Assembly: GCA_964615375.1 (NCBI GenBank)
Contig: CAZTOW010000069.1
Coordinates: 1 to 43,633 of the forward strand
Origin: CAZKWG01 sp964615375
GTDB taxonomy: Bacteria; Myxococcota_A; UBA796; CAZKWG01
DNA: 43,633 nt
Direction of reading: 5' to 3'
A program made the translations under genes and the position numbers. Below are positions 29,621 to 37,679 of the stretch, piece by piece (positions within the stretch are counted from its first letter, which is position 1; the number at the start of each line of letters is the position of its first letter). Below the pieces are notes generated by a model, which saw nothing but the letters and a program-made list of their open reading frames with translations, searched no databases and was not told the DNA's origin.

Positions 29621-30543
29621 TGTTGACCTTCCTGATCCTCGCTGCCTGCCACGTCCCTGACGACGAGACGACCCTGACCGGCGACCTCGTCATGACGGAC
29701 GACAACAACTACAGCTACACCGGCACCTTGGACGTGGTCTCCACGGACGTGGAGTCCGCGACCGACATCCTGGTGGACTGGTCCGCGCTGACCACCGATC
29801 TGCGCGGGCGGGCGGTGACGCCTGCGGAGGTGGACCAGCTCCTGCTGATCGCCTTCGGGCCGGGGCAGGAGGAGATCCTCGCGGAGATCTCGGCGAACCA
29901 GCTCAAGCAGTCGGACGTGCACGACTATCGCCTGTTCATGAACAGCGCGGGCGTGACGAGCGCCAGCCTGTCCGAGTTCTCCGTGCTGGGCAACAGCTTC
30001 GTGCCCGAGGAGGACCTGATCGAGCGCGACGACGTGGGCACCTGGGCCATCGCCGTCCAGGACGAGGTGGACGGTCGCGACGACATCCTGGCGCTGGCCT
30101 TCCTGCAGCCCGTCGTGGGCGCGGGCGTGACCGATCTGGTCATCGACGCCAGCTCGACGACGCTGGACTTCGACGCCACGCTGGGTGACTCGCTGGAGAC
30201 CGCCGAGGACCTCGACTACACGCTCGACTGGTCGGCGGTGACGAAGCAGGCGGGCGGCGCGGCCTTCGACGTGCTGGAGGCCGACCGTCTCTTCATCGGC
30301 CACACCTCGCTCACCTCGGACGAGGAGATCGAGGAGAACTTCGTGCAGCTCCTCGACACGGCCGACGAGCTCTACCGCCTCGAGGTCTACGGCGAGACCT
30401 CCGCGGACCTCTCGCTGGCGGTGGACGACGCGGGCACGGCCTTCCCCGGCTTCTCCGAGGGTGGTTCCTGGATCATCGGGATCGAGTGCACGACCTGCAC
30501 GAGCCCGGCGCCCGTCCTGCTGAGCCGCGTCACCCTGCCCTGA
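29620..30543 (+). CDS. Lipoprotein with two internal repeats, function unknown
   Basis: The 307-residue product starts at ATG 29620, overlapping the previous stop; ATG 29608 is an alternative. It has the lipoprotein signal L-A-A-C. The mature protein consists of two similar halves (about 20-155 and 175-300). Both hold D-W-S-A-L/V-T, a V-D-Q-L-L-L-I or A-D-R-L-F-I-G strand, E-E-I-L or E-E-I-E, an A-S-L-S/L-S-L strand and W-A-I-A or W-I-I-G-I at the end. Internal duplication of a beta-rich domain is clear, though no family is known to me. It is probably cotranscribed with the arylsulfotransferase-like gene. Confidence 0.75.
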   Translation: MLTFLILAACHVPDDETTLTGDLVMTDDNNYSYTGTLDVVSTDVESATDILVDWSALTTDLRGRAVTPAEVDQLLLIAFGPGQEEILAEISANQLKQSDVHDYRLFMNSAGVTSASLSEFSVLGNSFVPEEDLIERDDVGTWAIAVQDEVDGRDDILALAFLQPVVGAGVTDLVIDASSTTLDFDATLGDSLETAEDLDYTLDWSAVTKQAGGAAFDVLEADRLFIGHTSLTSDEEIEENFVQLLDTADELYRLEVYGETSADLSLAVDDAGTAFPGFSEGGSWIIGIECTTCTSPAPVLLSRVTLP

Positions 30544-30565
30544 GCTCTCCGCTCCGGGCAGGGTG
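30531..30565. terminator. Bidirectional stem-loop between convergent genes
   Basis: Arms CACCCTGCCC (30531-30540) and GGGCAGGGTG (30556-30565) are perfect 10-bp complements around a 15-base loop that includes the stop codon of the lipoprotein gene. It lies between two convergent genes (30543 and 30574). No T-run follows on either strand, so it may act as a weak or factor-assisted terminator. Confidence 0.5.
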
Positions 30566-30573
30566 ATCCACCC

Positions 30574-31023
30574 CTACCGGAAGGCCATGAGCAGGATCTG
30601 GACCATCAGCCCCAGCTTGGTCAGCCAGCCGAGGAAGAAGCTGGCGGTGCGCCAGGGCTGAACGCCGTTCAGGTAGCAGATCGTGTGCGAGAGGCGCGCC
30701 AGGAAGAACACGCCCATGTAGGCCCATCCGCCCGTGCTCGTCCCGCCCGCGAGGGCGTAGATGAGCGCCAGGATGAGGAAGTCCGGGATGTTCTCCAGGT
30801 CGTTCATGTGGGCGCGCTTGGCCCGCAGCACCTCGGGCGCGTCCTGCCCCTCGGCGTGCGAGCCCGGGTTGACGCCCACGTCCTCCGGGTTGACCACCAC
30901 CTGGGCCAGCCGGCGGCGGTTGGCCGTGACGACCGCGAGGGCGCCCATCTTCAGGATCAGGAGCACGCTGAAGAGCGCCAGAGGTTGAAAGGCGGGGAGA
31001 GCAGTGATCGCGTCCACAGGCAC
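30574..31023 (-). CDS. MAPEG-family integral membrane protein (microsomal glutathione-transferase-like)
   Basis: The 149-residue product has four membrane helices (about 12-30, 78-95, 100-118, 128-147). The signature R-A-K-R-A-H-M-N-D-L-E-N-I-P is in the loop between helices 1 and 2; R-x-x-x-x-N/D-x-E-x-x-P is typical of MGST1 and prostaglandin-E-synthase-1 relatives, which use glutathione. It may conjugate or reduce lipid peroxides at the membrane. The start is GTG 31023 or, with better spacing to GAGG, GTG 31017. The 118-bp gap to the divergent amidotransferase gene (31024-31141) should hold both promoters. Confidence 0.88.
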   Translation of the reverse strand: MPVDAITALPAFQPLALFSVLLILKMGALAVVTANRRRLAQVVVNPEDVGVNPGSHAEGQDAPEVLRAKRAHMNDLENIPDFLILALIYALAGGTSTGGWAYMGVFFLARLSHTICYLNGVQPWRTASFFLGWLTKLGLMVQILLMAFR

Positions 31024-31141
31024 CTCGGGGTCGGGGGAACGCTACACACGATAGTACAAATTGAGGTCGAAGTGTCGGGCGGCGCGCGCGCGGATCAGAC
31101 GGAGGGCGCCATCGCGGGCCGGGTCGGATAAGCCCTCCACC

Positions 31142-31969
31142 ATGTGCCGCCTCTTCGGCTTCCGCTCCGTCCTGCAGAGCCAGGTCCACCGCTCCCTGCG
31201 CAGCGCCGACAACGCGCTCTCGGTGCAGAGTCGCGCCCACCCCGACGGGTGGGGCGTCGCGTACTATGTCGCCGGATCCCCGCACATCATCAAGTCCACG
31301 GGCGCCGCCACCAGCGACCGGCTCTTCGACCGCGTGAGCGGCATCGTGACCTCGGAGACCGTCGTGGCCCACGTGCGCCGGGCCACCCAGGGCCCGCTGT
31401 CCACGATCAACTGCCACCCCTTCCAGTACGGGCGTTGGGTGCTGGCGCACAACGGCGACATCCCCGACTTCCCGCGGGTCAAGGATGAGCTGTGCGGCCG
31501 GATCTCGCCCGTGTTTCGCCGCTTCCTGCTCGGCGACACGGACAGCGAGGTGGTCTTCCACCTCTTCCTGAGCGAGCTCGCCCTGCGCACCGACCTGCAC
31601 CGGCGGGGCACGCCCCTGGACGCGGTGGTGGAGGCGCTGCGGAGGACGGTGGAGACGGTGCGGCAGATCGCCGACCACGGGGAGAAGCGCAGCCTGCTCA
31701 CGCTGATGCTGACCGACGGCGAGCTGATGGTGGGGCACCAGGGCGGCCAGACCCTCAACTTCTCGACCTGGAAGAGCTTCTGCCCGGAGCGCGAGGGCTG
31801 CGCCTTCTACGCCCGCGCCTGCGAGGCCCACACCGAGCCCGGCGGCTACGTGAACCACCTGCTGGTCTCCAGCGAGCCGCTGCAGGGCGAGAACGTCTGG
31901 ACCCCGCTTCAGGAGGGCGAGATCGTGGCGGTAGACGCCTTCATGCGCCTTCAGCGCTACAGCGCCTGA
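31142..31969 (+). CDS. Class II glutamine amidotransferase (YafJ/EgtC-like)
   Basis: The 275-residue product starts M-C-R-L-F-G, exposing Cys2 as N-terminal nucleophile after Met removal. It continues with H-P-D-G-W-G, an Arg-rich V-R-R-A-T-Q-G and C-H-P-F ... L-A-H-N-G, the Ntn-hydrolase glutaminase pattern. Such domains release ammonia from glutamine or, as in ergothioneine EgtC, cleave a gamma-glutamyl amide. The C-terminal part ends with a strand pairing typical of stand-alone YafJ-like proteins. It lies 14 bp before the DUF455/ATP-grasp gene on the same transcript, so it probably works on that enzyme's substrate. Confidence 0.88.
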   Translation: MCRLFGFRSVLQSQVHRSLRSADNALSVQSRAHPDGWGVAYYVAGSPHIIKSTGAATSDRLFDRVSGIVTSETVVAHVRRATQGPLSTINCHPFQYGRWVLAHNGDIPDFPRVKDELCGRISPVFRRFLLGDTDSEVVFHLFLSELALRTDLHRRGTPLDAVVEALRRTVETVRQIADHGEKRSLLTLMLTDGELMVGHQGGQTLNFSTWKSFCPEREGCAFYARACEAHTEPGGYVNHLLVSSEPLQGENVWTPLQEGEIVAVDAFMRLQRYSA

Positions 31970-31983
31970 GCCCAGGGGCGGAG

Positions 31984-34071
31984 ATGGAGATCCGAGAACT
32001 CGCCGAGCGCGTGCTCTTCGCCGAGGAGCTGAGCCAGAAGCTGCTCAGCCCCGAGGCGCTGACCGACGCCGACCCCGGGGACCGCGTCCCGCTCCCCGAA
32101 GGCCCGGCCCGTCCGCCTGGCCTGCGCTTCGAGGAGATGCGGGAGCGGCTGCCCATGCCTCGCCCGCGCGAGCTCGGCGATCCCGGGGCCCGGGCGGTCC
32201 TGCTGCACGCCTTCGCCAACCACGAGCTCCTGGCCATGGAGCTGATGGCCCTCTTCCTGCTGCGCAACCCGGACGCGCCCCCCGCCTTCCGGCGCGGCCT
32301 GGCCCACATCCTGGGCGAGGAGCAGATCCACCTCCGCTTGTATCTGGAGCGCCTCGAGGCGCACGGCATGGGCTTCGGGGAGCTTCCGGTCAACCGCTTC
32401 CTGTGGGACTGCGTGGCCGACGGTGAGGGCGTGGACGACTTCACGGCGCGGATGGGGCTGACCTTCGAGGCGGCGAACCTCGACCACGCGCTCGACTGGG
32501 GCGCGGCCCTGCACCGGGCCGGCGATCTGGCCAGCGCCAGCGTGCTGGACCGCGTGTATCATGATGAATTACGTCATGTTCAGCACGCCCGGTCCTGGTT
32601 CGCGCGCGGGCTGCCCGAGGGCGCCGACCTCTGGAGCGCATGGACCGCGCGCCTGGCGATGCCGCTGAACCCGGAGCGGGCCCGGGGCCGCGTGCTCTCG
32701 GTGGAGGCCCGGCGCGCGGCGGGCTTCGACGACGCCTTCATCGAGGCGCTCTCGCTCTACGCCTGCTCCAAGGGGAGGGCGCCGACCCTGCGCCTCTTCA
32801 ACCCCGACGCCGAGGCCCAGGTGGCCGACCCCGACGCGCCCCTCGCCGGCCCCGCCGCCGCCCTGGCCTGGGATCTGGACCTGCTGCCCGCCCAGCTCTG
32901 CAGCCGGGACGACGTGGTGGTGGTCCGCCGCGCCCCCCGCCCGGCCTTCCTGCGCCAGCTCCAGCAGGCGGGCCTGCCGCTGCCGCAGATCGTGGTCGCC
33001 GAGGATCTCAGCCGACTCCAGGAGACCGAGCTGCGCGGGCGCAAGCTCTCGGCCATCGACCCCTGGGGCTGGAGCCCGCGGAGCGCGGCCTGGGTAGCGC
33101 CCCTGGCGGAACAGGTCAGCGGCCCCGCCCCCGCGGGATGGAGCGGCGCGCGGCGGGTGCTGTACTCCAAGGGGCTGGCCTCGGAGATTTGTCGCGAATT
33201 CATGACGTTACATGAACGTGACACGGGGCTGTGCCCACCCGTCGCCGCGGGCGCCCTCTGCTGGGACGCCCGCGAGGTGGGGGAGGTCCTGGCCGAGCTC
33301 CGCGGGCTGGGGCACCCGCAGGCCCTGATCAAGGCGCCCTTCGGCACGGCGGGGCGCGGGGCGCGGCGGGTGGAGGCCCTGGGCGAGGCCGAGGCGCGCT
33401 GGCTGGAGGAGGCGCTCTCGCACGGCGCCCCGGTGGTGGTGCAGCCCTGGCTGGAGCGCCTGCTGGACCTGTCCTTCCACCTCGACGTGAGCGCGGCGGG
33501 CGAGGTCCGCTTCCGCGGGATCACGCGCTTCTTCACGACGCCGGCCGGGCGCTACCGCGGCACCTGGGCCGGGCCCGCGCTGGGGCCCATGCCGCAGGAG
33601 CTGACCCGCTTCCTCCACGGGGACGGGCGGGACCGACGCTGGCTCACGCGGATGGCCGGGGAGGTGGCGGCGCGGGTGGGCCAGGAGGCGGCGAGCCTGG
33701 GGCACCAGGGGCCGGTGGGCATCGACGCCCTGGTCTGCCGCTGGCAGGGGCGGCCGCGGCTACAACCCCTGGTGGAGATCAACCCCCGCACCACCATGGG
33801 GCGCGTGGGCCTGGCCATGCAGGACCGCGTGGCCTCCGGGCGCGCCGCCCTCTTCGTGGTCCTGAGCCGCTCCGATCTGAAACAGTCCGGTTACAAGAGC
33901 TTTCTCGACTGGTCTCAGACGCGCGAGGCCCCCAGCTTCGACGGGAGCCGCGTGCGCCAGGGCGTGTGGTTCCCCACCGACCCCGAGCCGGCTCGGGCCT
34001 TCACCAGCGCGCTGGCCGTGAGCGAGGACCTGGAGGGCTGCTGGCGCCTGCTCGGGCTGGAGGGTTCATGA
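31984..34071 (+). CDS. Fusion of a DUF455 ferritin-like domain with an ATP-grasp ligase domain
   Basis: The 695-residue product combines two enzymes. Residues about 60-220 match DUF455 (ferritin-like four-helix bundle) with di-metal ligands in H-E-L-L-A-M-E-L, E-E-Q-I-H, F-E-A-A-N-L-D and D-E-L-R-H. Residues about 310-680 look like an ATP-grasp: R-R-A-P-R-P-A-F, K-A-P-F-G-T-A-G-R-G (about 449, nucleotide-binding Lys and Gly loop), Q-P-W-L-E-R and E-I-N-P-R (about 598), where Glu/Asn bind magnesium. ATP-grasps join a carboxylate to an amine; ferritin-like proteins can oxidise substrates. The ATG has a GGCGGAG site. It overlaps the PAP2 gene (ATGA). AT-rich codon islands with TTA mark D-E-L-R-H and E-F-M-T-L-H. 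Confidence 0.85.
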   Translation: MEIRELAERVLFAEELSQKLLSPEALTDADPGDRVPLPEGPARPPGLRFEEMRERLPMPRPRELGDPGARAVLLHAFANHELLAMELMALFLLRNPDAPPAFRRGLAHILGEEQIHLRLYLERLEAHGMGFGELPVNRFLWDCVADGEGVDDFTARMGLTFEAANLDHALDWGAALHRAGDLASASVLDRVYHDELRHVQHARSWFARGLPEGADLWSAWTARLAMPLNPERARGRVLSVEARRAAGFDDAFIEALSLYACSKGRAPTLRLFNPDAEAQVADPDAPLAGPAAALAWDLDLLPAQLCSRDDVVVVRRAPRPAFLRQLQQAGLPLPQIVVAEDLSRLQETELRGRKLSAIDPWGWSPRSAAWVAPLAEQVSGPAPAGWSGARRVLYSKGLASEICREFMTLHERDTGLCPPVAAGALCWDAREVGEVLAELRGLGHPQALIKAPFGTAGRGARRVEALGEAEARWLEEALSHGAPVVVQPWLERLLDLSFHLDVSAAGEVRFRGITRFFTTPAGRYRGTWAGPALGPMPQELTRFLHGDGRDRRWLTRMAGEVAARVGQEAASLGHQGPVGIDALVCRWQGRPRLQPLVEINPRTTMGRVGLAMQDRVASGRAALFVVLSRSDLKQSGYKSFLDWSQTREAPSFDGSRVRQGVWFPTDPEPARAFTSALAVSEDLEGCWRLLGLEGS

Positions 34072-34586
34072 GCTTCCAGGAGTCCGCCAACCAGCTCCTG
34101 CTGATGCCGGGCGGCGCGGCGTGGGTGTGGATGGGCACGCGCACGGCGGCGGTAGTGCTGGGCGTGGTGGTCCTGCTGGCCTGCCTGTGGGATCGCGAGC
34201 GGCGCCCGCTGCTGATCCCCGCGGTGCTGGCGGTGATCCTGAGCGATCTCAGCGTGAACCGTGTGTTGAAGCCGATGTTTCAGGATGATCGCCCCTGCGT
34301 GAGCTGGCCCGAGCTGCTCACGGCGCCGCCGGGCGAGCCGGGGCGCTGCATCGACAGCTACGCCTTCCCCTCCGGGCACGCCTCGAACACGGCGGCGCTG
34401 GGCGCCTGCCTGGCCTCACCGCCGCTGATCGCGCTGAGCGGGGTGGTCGGCGCGCAGCGGGTGGTCACGGCCCAGCACGACGCGGGGGACGTGGCCTTCG
34501 GCTGGATGTGGGGTGCCCTCCTGGGGGTGGGGGCGCGGCGCACCTTCTACCGGCTGCGACGGCCAGCGCGGCCAGCGCGAGGCTGA
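34068..34586 (+). CDS. PAP2-family membrane phosphatase
   Basis: The 172-residue product has about five membrane segments and the three motifs of type 2 phosphatidic-acid phosphatases: K-P-M-F-Q-D-D-R-P (about 66-74), P-S-G-H (about 100-103) and Q-R-V-V-T-A-Q-H-D-A-G-D (about 129-140), where the His attacks the phosphate. It dephosphorylates lipid phosphates such as undecaprenyl pyrophosphate or phosphatidic acid. Start and previous stop overlap (ATGA). Its last 122 bp overlap the 3' end of the convergent MYXO-CTERM gene. Whether it shares the pathway of the two upstream enzymes is unknown. Confidence 0.85.
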   Translation: MSFQESANQLLLMPGGAAWVWMGTRTAAVVLGVVVLLACLWDRERRPLLIPAVLAVILSDLSVNRVLKPMFQDDRPCVSWPELLTAPPGEPGRCIDSYAFPSGHASNTAALGACLASPPLIALSGVVGAQRVVTAQHDAGDVAFGWMWGALLGVGARRTFYRLRRPARPARG

Positions 34587-35760
34587 GCCCGGAGGGCCGC
34601 CCACCGCTGGCGCAGCCGCAGGCGGCCTCCTCCGATCCGGCTTCGCCCTCGCCCTCGCCGGCCTCCTCCACCACCGGCGCGCCGGCCCGCAGGGTGAAGC
34701 TCCAGGGCATATCCAGGCTACGGCCATCCTGGAAGCTGACGCCGGGCTCCACCGTCAGCGTGTAACGGGTGTTATCGACCCAGTCCTGCTGGGGCACGAA
34801 GAGCAGGACGTGGGAGCTGCGCCCATAGTACAGATGGGGGTCCACGGCGAAGGCGGTCCCCGCCTCGTCCTCCGCGGCGATCAGGCTGGGGTCGAGCGCG
34901 CTCTCCGCGTTGCCCCGGGCCAGCACCACCGCCGGACGCGCGTCGTAGTCGCTGGCCGAGAGCGGGAGCCCCTCGTCCTCGTCCGCGGGGAAGGTGGCGA
35001 TCACCGGGTCGGTCATCCAGTCCTCGCCGTGCAGCCGCTCCCAGAGCACCTGCCAGTACAGCGCGATGACGTCGGCCTCGTCCGCGGGCTTGCCCCACTC
35101 CAGCGGGTCCTGCTGGTGGCCGGTGACCCAGGGGAAGCGCTCGCTGTACATCTCCACGGCGCTCTCGGTCTGGCCGAACTGCCCCACCAGGGTCACCGCC
35201 ACGCGCAGCAGGGACTGACCGTCCTGCAAGGTCTCCACGCTGACCTCGTGCCCGTACTCGGCGAAGATGGCGACCATCACCTCGTAGGGGACGACGTCCT
35301 CGGGGACCTCCTGCGGGCCGGTGAGCGAGGAGAACACGACGTCCGCCGCCTCGTCCGCGCTGTACAGGTCCCAGTTGGACTCGGCGTCCTCGATGTAGCC
35401 CTCCTGGAGGTAGAGCGCGTCGTAGACCTGGTCGGCCATGCCGTGCGAGCCGAGCCCCATCAGGAAGGCGATGTGCTGCTGGGCCTCCTCGTCGTAGGGG
35501 GGCTCCCAGCGCTCACGGATCCAGTCCAGGTAGATCGTCTGAAAGGGCTCCCAGTGGGCGATCTCCCCGTAACCGTCATCGACGGCGTAGCCCCCGTCGG
35601 GGAACATGGTGCCGTTCCTCAACCACGGCTGGAGATCCTCGCGGGTGAGCAGGTCGCGGAGCTCACCCTCAGGGAGGCGCTCCAGGGCCGCCATGGAGAT
35701 CCACAGATGGCTGGTCTGGCCGTTGGCCAGGGCCGCCCCGATGAGCGCGAGGAGGATCAT
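34465..35760 (-). CDS. Zinc-dependent phospholipase-C-like secreted protein with MYXO-CTERM-like tail
   Basis: The 432-residue product has a signal peptide (1-12) and then H-L-W-I at about residue 18, H-W-E-P-F, and G-S-H-G-M-A-D-Q; His and Asp at these spots are the zinc ligands of the phospholipase C/S1-P1 nuclease fold. A beta-rich Ig-like domain follows (about 290-370). The end carries an E-G-E-G-E linker, C-G-C-A-S-G-G, a hydrophobic segment and R-R, that is a MYXO-CTERM-like sorting tail processed by myxosortase (family knowledge). About 25 Pro/Arg-rich residues follow the tail, which is unusual, and lie antisense to PAP2. ATG 35760 has GAGG before it; the upstream M24 gene ends 14 bp away. 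Confidence 0.75.
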   Translation of the reverse strand: MILLALIGAALANGQTSHLWISMAALERLPEGELRDLLTREDLQPWLRNGTMFPDGGYAVDDGYGEIAHWEPFQTIYLDWIRERWEPPYDEEAQQHIAFLMGLGSHGMADQVYDALYLQEGYIEDAESNWDLYSADEAADVVFSSLTGPQEVPEDVVPYEVMVAIFAEYGHEVSVETLQDGQSLLRVAVTLVGQFGQTESAVEMYSERFPWVTGHQQDPLEWGKPADEADVIALYWQVLWERLHGEDWMTDPVIATFPADEDEGLPLSASDYDARPAVVLARGNAESALDPSLIAAEDEAGTAFAVDPHLYYGRSSHVLLFVPQQDWVDNTRYTLTVEPGVSFQDGRSLDMPWSFTLRAGAPVVEEAGEGEGEAGSEEAACGCASGGRPSGLSLALAALAVAAGRRCAAPPPPGGHPTSSRRPRPPRRAGP

Positions 35761-35774
35761 GGTATAACGTCCTG

Positions 35775-36872
35775 TTACAGGATCAGGATGTCGGGCCGGC
35801 GGTGCGTCTCGCCCTCGACCTGGACCTCCAGCGTGGGCCAGGCCCCGGTGGCGGTGAGCACCTCGACCGCCGGCTCGCGCACCAGGATGGTGTCCTCGGA
35901 CTTGACCCCGGCGATGGAGGGGTTCCAGGCGTAGGCCTGACCCATCCGCACGCTGCCGGCCACCCGGGGGTTGGCCACGATCTCGCGGTTCTCGTAGCCG
36001 GCCAGCCCGCCCTGGTGGTGGTCTCGCCACTCGTGGCTGAAGCCGGTCTCGGCGTAGGCCTCCAGGATGGCCTCGAAGACCCCGGCCAGCGCGTTGCCAG
36101 GCCAGGTGGCGGCGTGGGCGGCGGCGTCGATGTGGGCCACGGCGTCGGCGCGGCGGCGCAGATCCTCGGAGAGCGGTCCCGCGTGGACCAGGCGGGTGGC
36201 GCTGGCGACGAGGCCGCGACGGCGCGCGCAGAGCACCAGCATGGCGGCGTGGCGCATGGAGGCGCCGGAGGGGGGTGGGTGCCGGAAGCGCCGGATGCGA
36301 TCGTCGACGGCGACCAGGATCACCACCGGCTCCGCGCCCAGGCTCCAGGTCTCGGCGGCCAGGCGACCGGCGATCTCGCGCTCGGTCTGGCCGGGCTGGA
36401 CGGCCCGCGCGGCGCGCTCGATGGCCTCTCCCGTGATGCGCCCGAGGGCGCGGAAGCGCACCTGCTCCTCCAGCGTGAGGTCGCAGCGCAACGCGGCCAG
36501 CGCCTCCGTCATCGGTCGCGCGCCCTCCCGCGGGACGTCGGCGCCCAGCGGGCCCTCCGCCAGGCTGGTCAGCAGCGCGTCCCGGCGCGCGGGGGCGTAC
36601 CAGGGGAATTCGAGCGGCTCGAAGGGCAGATCGACGATCTCCTCCGCCAGCAGGCGGGGCATCTCGATGCGGTCGGCGATGAGGTAGTTGCGGCGGGGCG
36701 TGAACAGGAGCGCGGCGAAGGCGCTCTCCGAGTTCGTGGCCACGTTCGCCGATCGTCCGCAGGTGGCCCAGGAGAAGCTGGAGGAGCGCTGCAGCAGCAG
36801 GCCCCCGAGGCCGTTGCTGGCCATCAGGTCCGTGATCCGCCCGCGCTTCTCGGTGAACTCCCTGAGGCTCAT
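35775..36872 (-). CDS. M24 (aminopeptidase P-like) family protein with degenerate metal site
   Basis: The 365-residue product has a creatinase-like N-terminal domain (about 1-150) and a pita-bread C-terminal domain (about 165-360). H-H-Q-G-G-L-A-G-Y-E stands where active enzymes have the first His motif, and A-W-N-P-S-I-A-G-V-K-S-E-D follows. The two metal-binding Asp of typical members are replaced (V-L-C-A-R-R-R-G and S-A-T-R-L), so dinuclear metal catalysis is doubtful. It may be a binding protein or a divergent dipeptidase. It is the first gene of a pair with the phospholipase-like gene; ATG 36872 has weak signals. Confidence 0.75.
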   Translation of the reverse strand: MSLREFTEKRGRITDLMASNGLGGLLLQRSSSFSWATCGRSANVATNSESAFAALLFTPRRNYLIADRIEMPRLLAEEIVDLPFEPLEFPWYAPARRDALLTSLAEGPLGADVPREGARPMTEALAALRCDLTLEEQVRFRALGRITGEAIERAARAVQPGQTEREIAGRLAAETWSLGAEPVVILVAVDDRIRRFRHPPPSGASMRHAAMLVLCARRRGLVASATRLVHAGPLSEDLRRRADAVAHIDAAAHAATWPGNALAGVFEAILEAYAETGFSHEWRDHHQGGLAGYENREIVANPRVAGSVRMGQAYAWNPSIAGVKSEDTILVREPAVEVLTATGAWPTLEVQVEGETHRRPDILIL

Positions 36873-36876
36873 GGCG

Positions 36877-36919
36877 CTCCCGAGGCCGATTGTAACTCAA
36901 ACGAGGTGCCTCGGGGGAG
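36877..36919 (-). terminator. Stem-loop between two minus-strand genes, possible terminator
   Basis: Arms CTCCCGAGGC (36877-36886) and GCCTCGGGGGAG (36908-36919) pair with one bulged G across a 21-base loop. It lies between the end of the MYXO-CTERM gene (36927) and the start of the M24 gene (36872). No T-run is present, so it may instead be a regulatory hairpin. Confidence 0.35.
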
Positions 36920-36926
36920 CCTCCGA

Positions 36927-37679
36927 TCACGCTCCGCGCGGACTGCGCCGACGCCGATCCAGACGCCAGACCAGCCCGAGGACGAGCACGATCCAGCCGC
37001 TCCCGCCCCCGCCCCCGTCCCCCCTACCCACGCCCTGGGCGCAGCCGCAGCCGGCGCTCTGCATGGCGTCGGCGCTCCCGTCCGACCGCACGGCCGCCAG
37101 ATCGGCCTCGCCCACGTCCACGTCGCCGTCCAGATCCTCCCAGAGCTCGCCCCGCTCCTCGAGGGTGGACGCCCAGGCCACGGCGCGCGCGTCGTCCGCC
37201 GCCACCACCACGTCGGCGCCCTCGCGCTCCAGGGCCGCGGCGTCCAGGGTTCCGGCCAGGGAGAGCCCCAGCAGCAGGGCGTCCCCGTCCACCGAGAAGC
37301 GGCCCTCCTCGGACAGCGTGGCCGGCGCCAGGCTCACCGAGAACGTCGTCCCGCCCGCGGTCTCGCCCTCCAGCAGGAGCGGCGCGCCCTCGGGAGAGAG
37401 CGAGAGCGTGACGCCGCACCAGCTCCCCCCGGGGATCTCGAAGGCGTCGTCGCTGCCGGGCAGGGCGTCCACGGCCCGCCCGACGTCCACCCAGGCGCCG
37501 CCGCCCTCGCAGTCGTCGAGCTCGGCGCCGTCCACGGCCGCGTCGGCGACGTCCAGCGCGATCCCCTCGGGCAGATCGGTGACGACGACGTCCAGGCTGC
37601 CCGCGCCGCCGGGGTTGCCCACGGCGGTGCCCTCGGCGGGCTGGTCCGCGCAGCCGAGCAGGAGGAGGAGCAGGGTCAT
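36927..37679 (-). CDS. Lipoprotein with both a lipobox and a MYXO-CTERM-like tail
   Basis: The 250-residue product has a short signal ending L-L-L-G-C, then G-T-A-V-G-N-P-G-G, a stretch I have seen at the N-terminus of myxobacterial lipoproteins. The mature part is Asp/Glu/Val-rich and beta-like, with D-L-D-G-D-V-D-V-G-E-A-D (calcium-loop-like, about 185-200). The end holds A-G-C-G-C-A-Q, a Gly-rich spacer, a hydrophobic segment and R-R-R-R, a MYXO-CTERM-like tail. Lipid anchoring at one end and myxosortase processing at the other would be unusual. Its start overlaps the regulator's stop (ATGA), so the regulator and this protein form a coupled pair. Confidence 0.75.
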   Translation of the reverse strand: MTLLLLLLGCADQPAEGTAVGNPGGAGSLDVVVTDLPEGIALDVADAAVDGAELDDCEGGGAWVDVGRAVDALPGSDDAFEIPGGSWCGVTLSLSPEGAPLLLEGETAGGTTFSVSLAPATLSEEGRFSVDGDALLLGLSLAGTLDAAALEREGADVVVAADDARAVAWASTLEERGELWEDLDGDVDVGEADLAAVRSDGSADAMQSAGCGCAQGVGRGDGGGGGSGWIVLVLGLVWRLDRRRRSPRGA

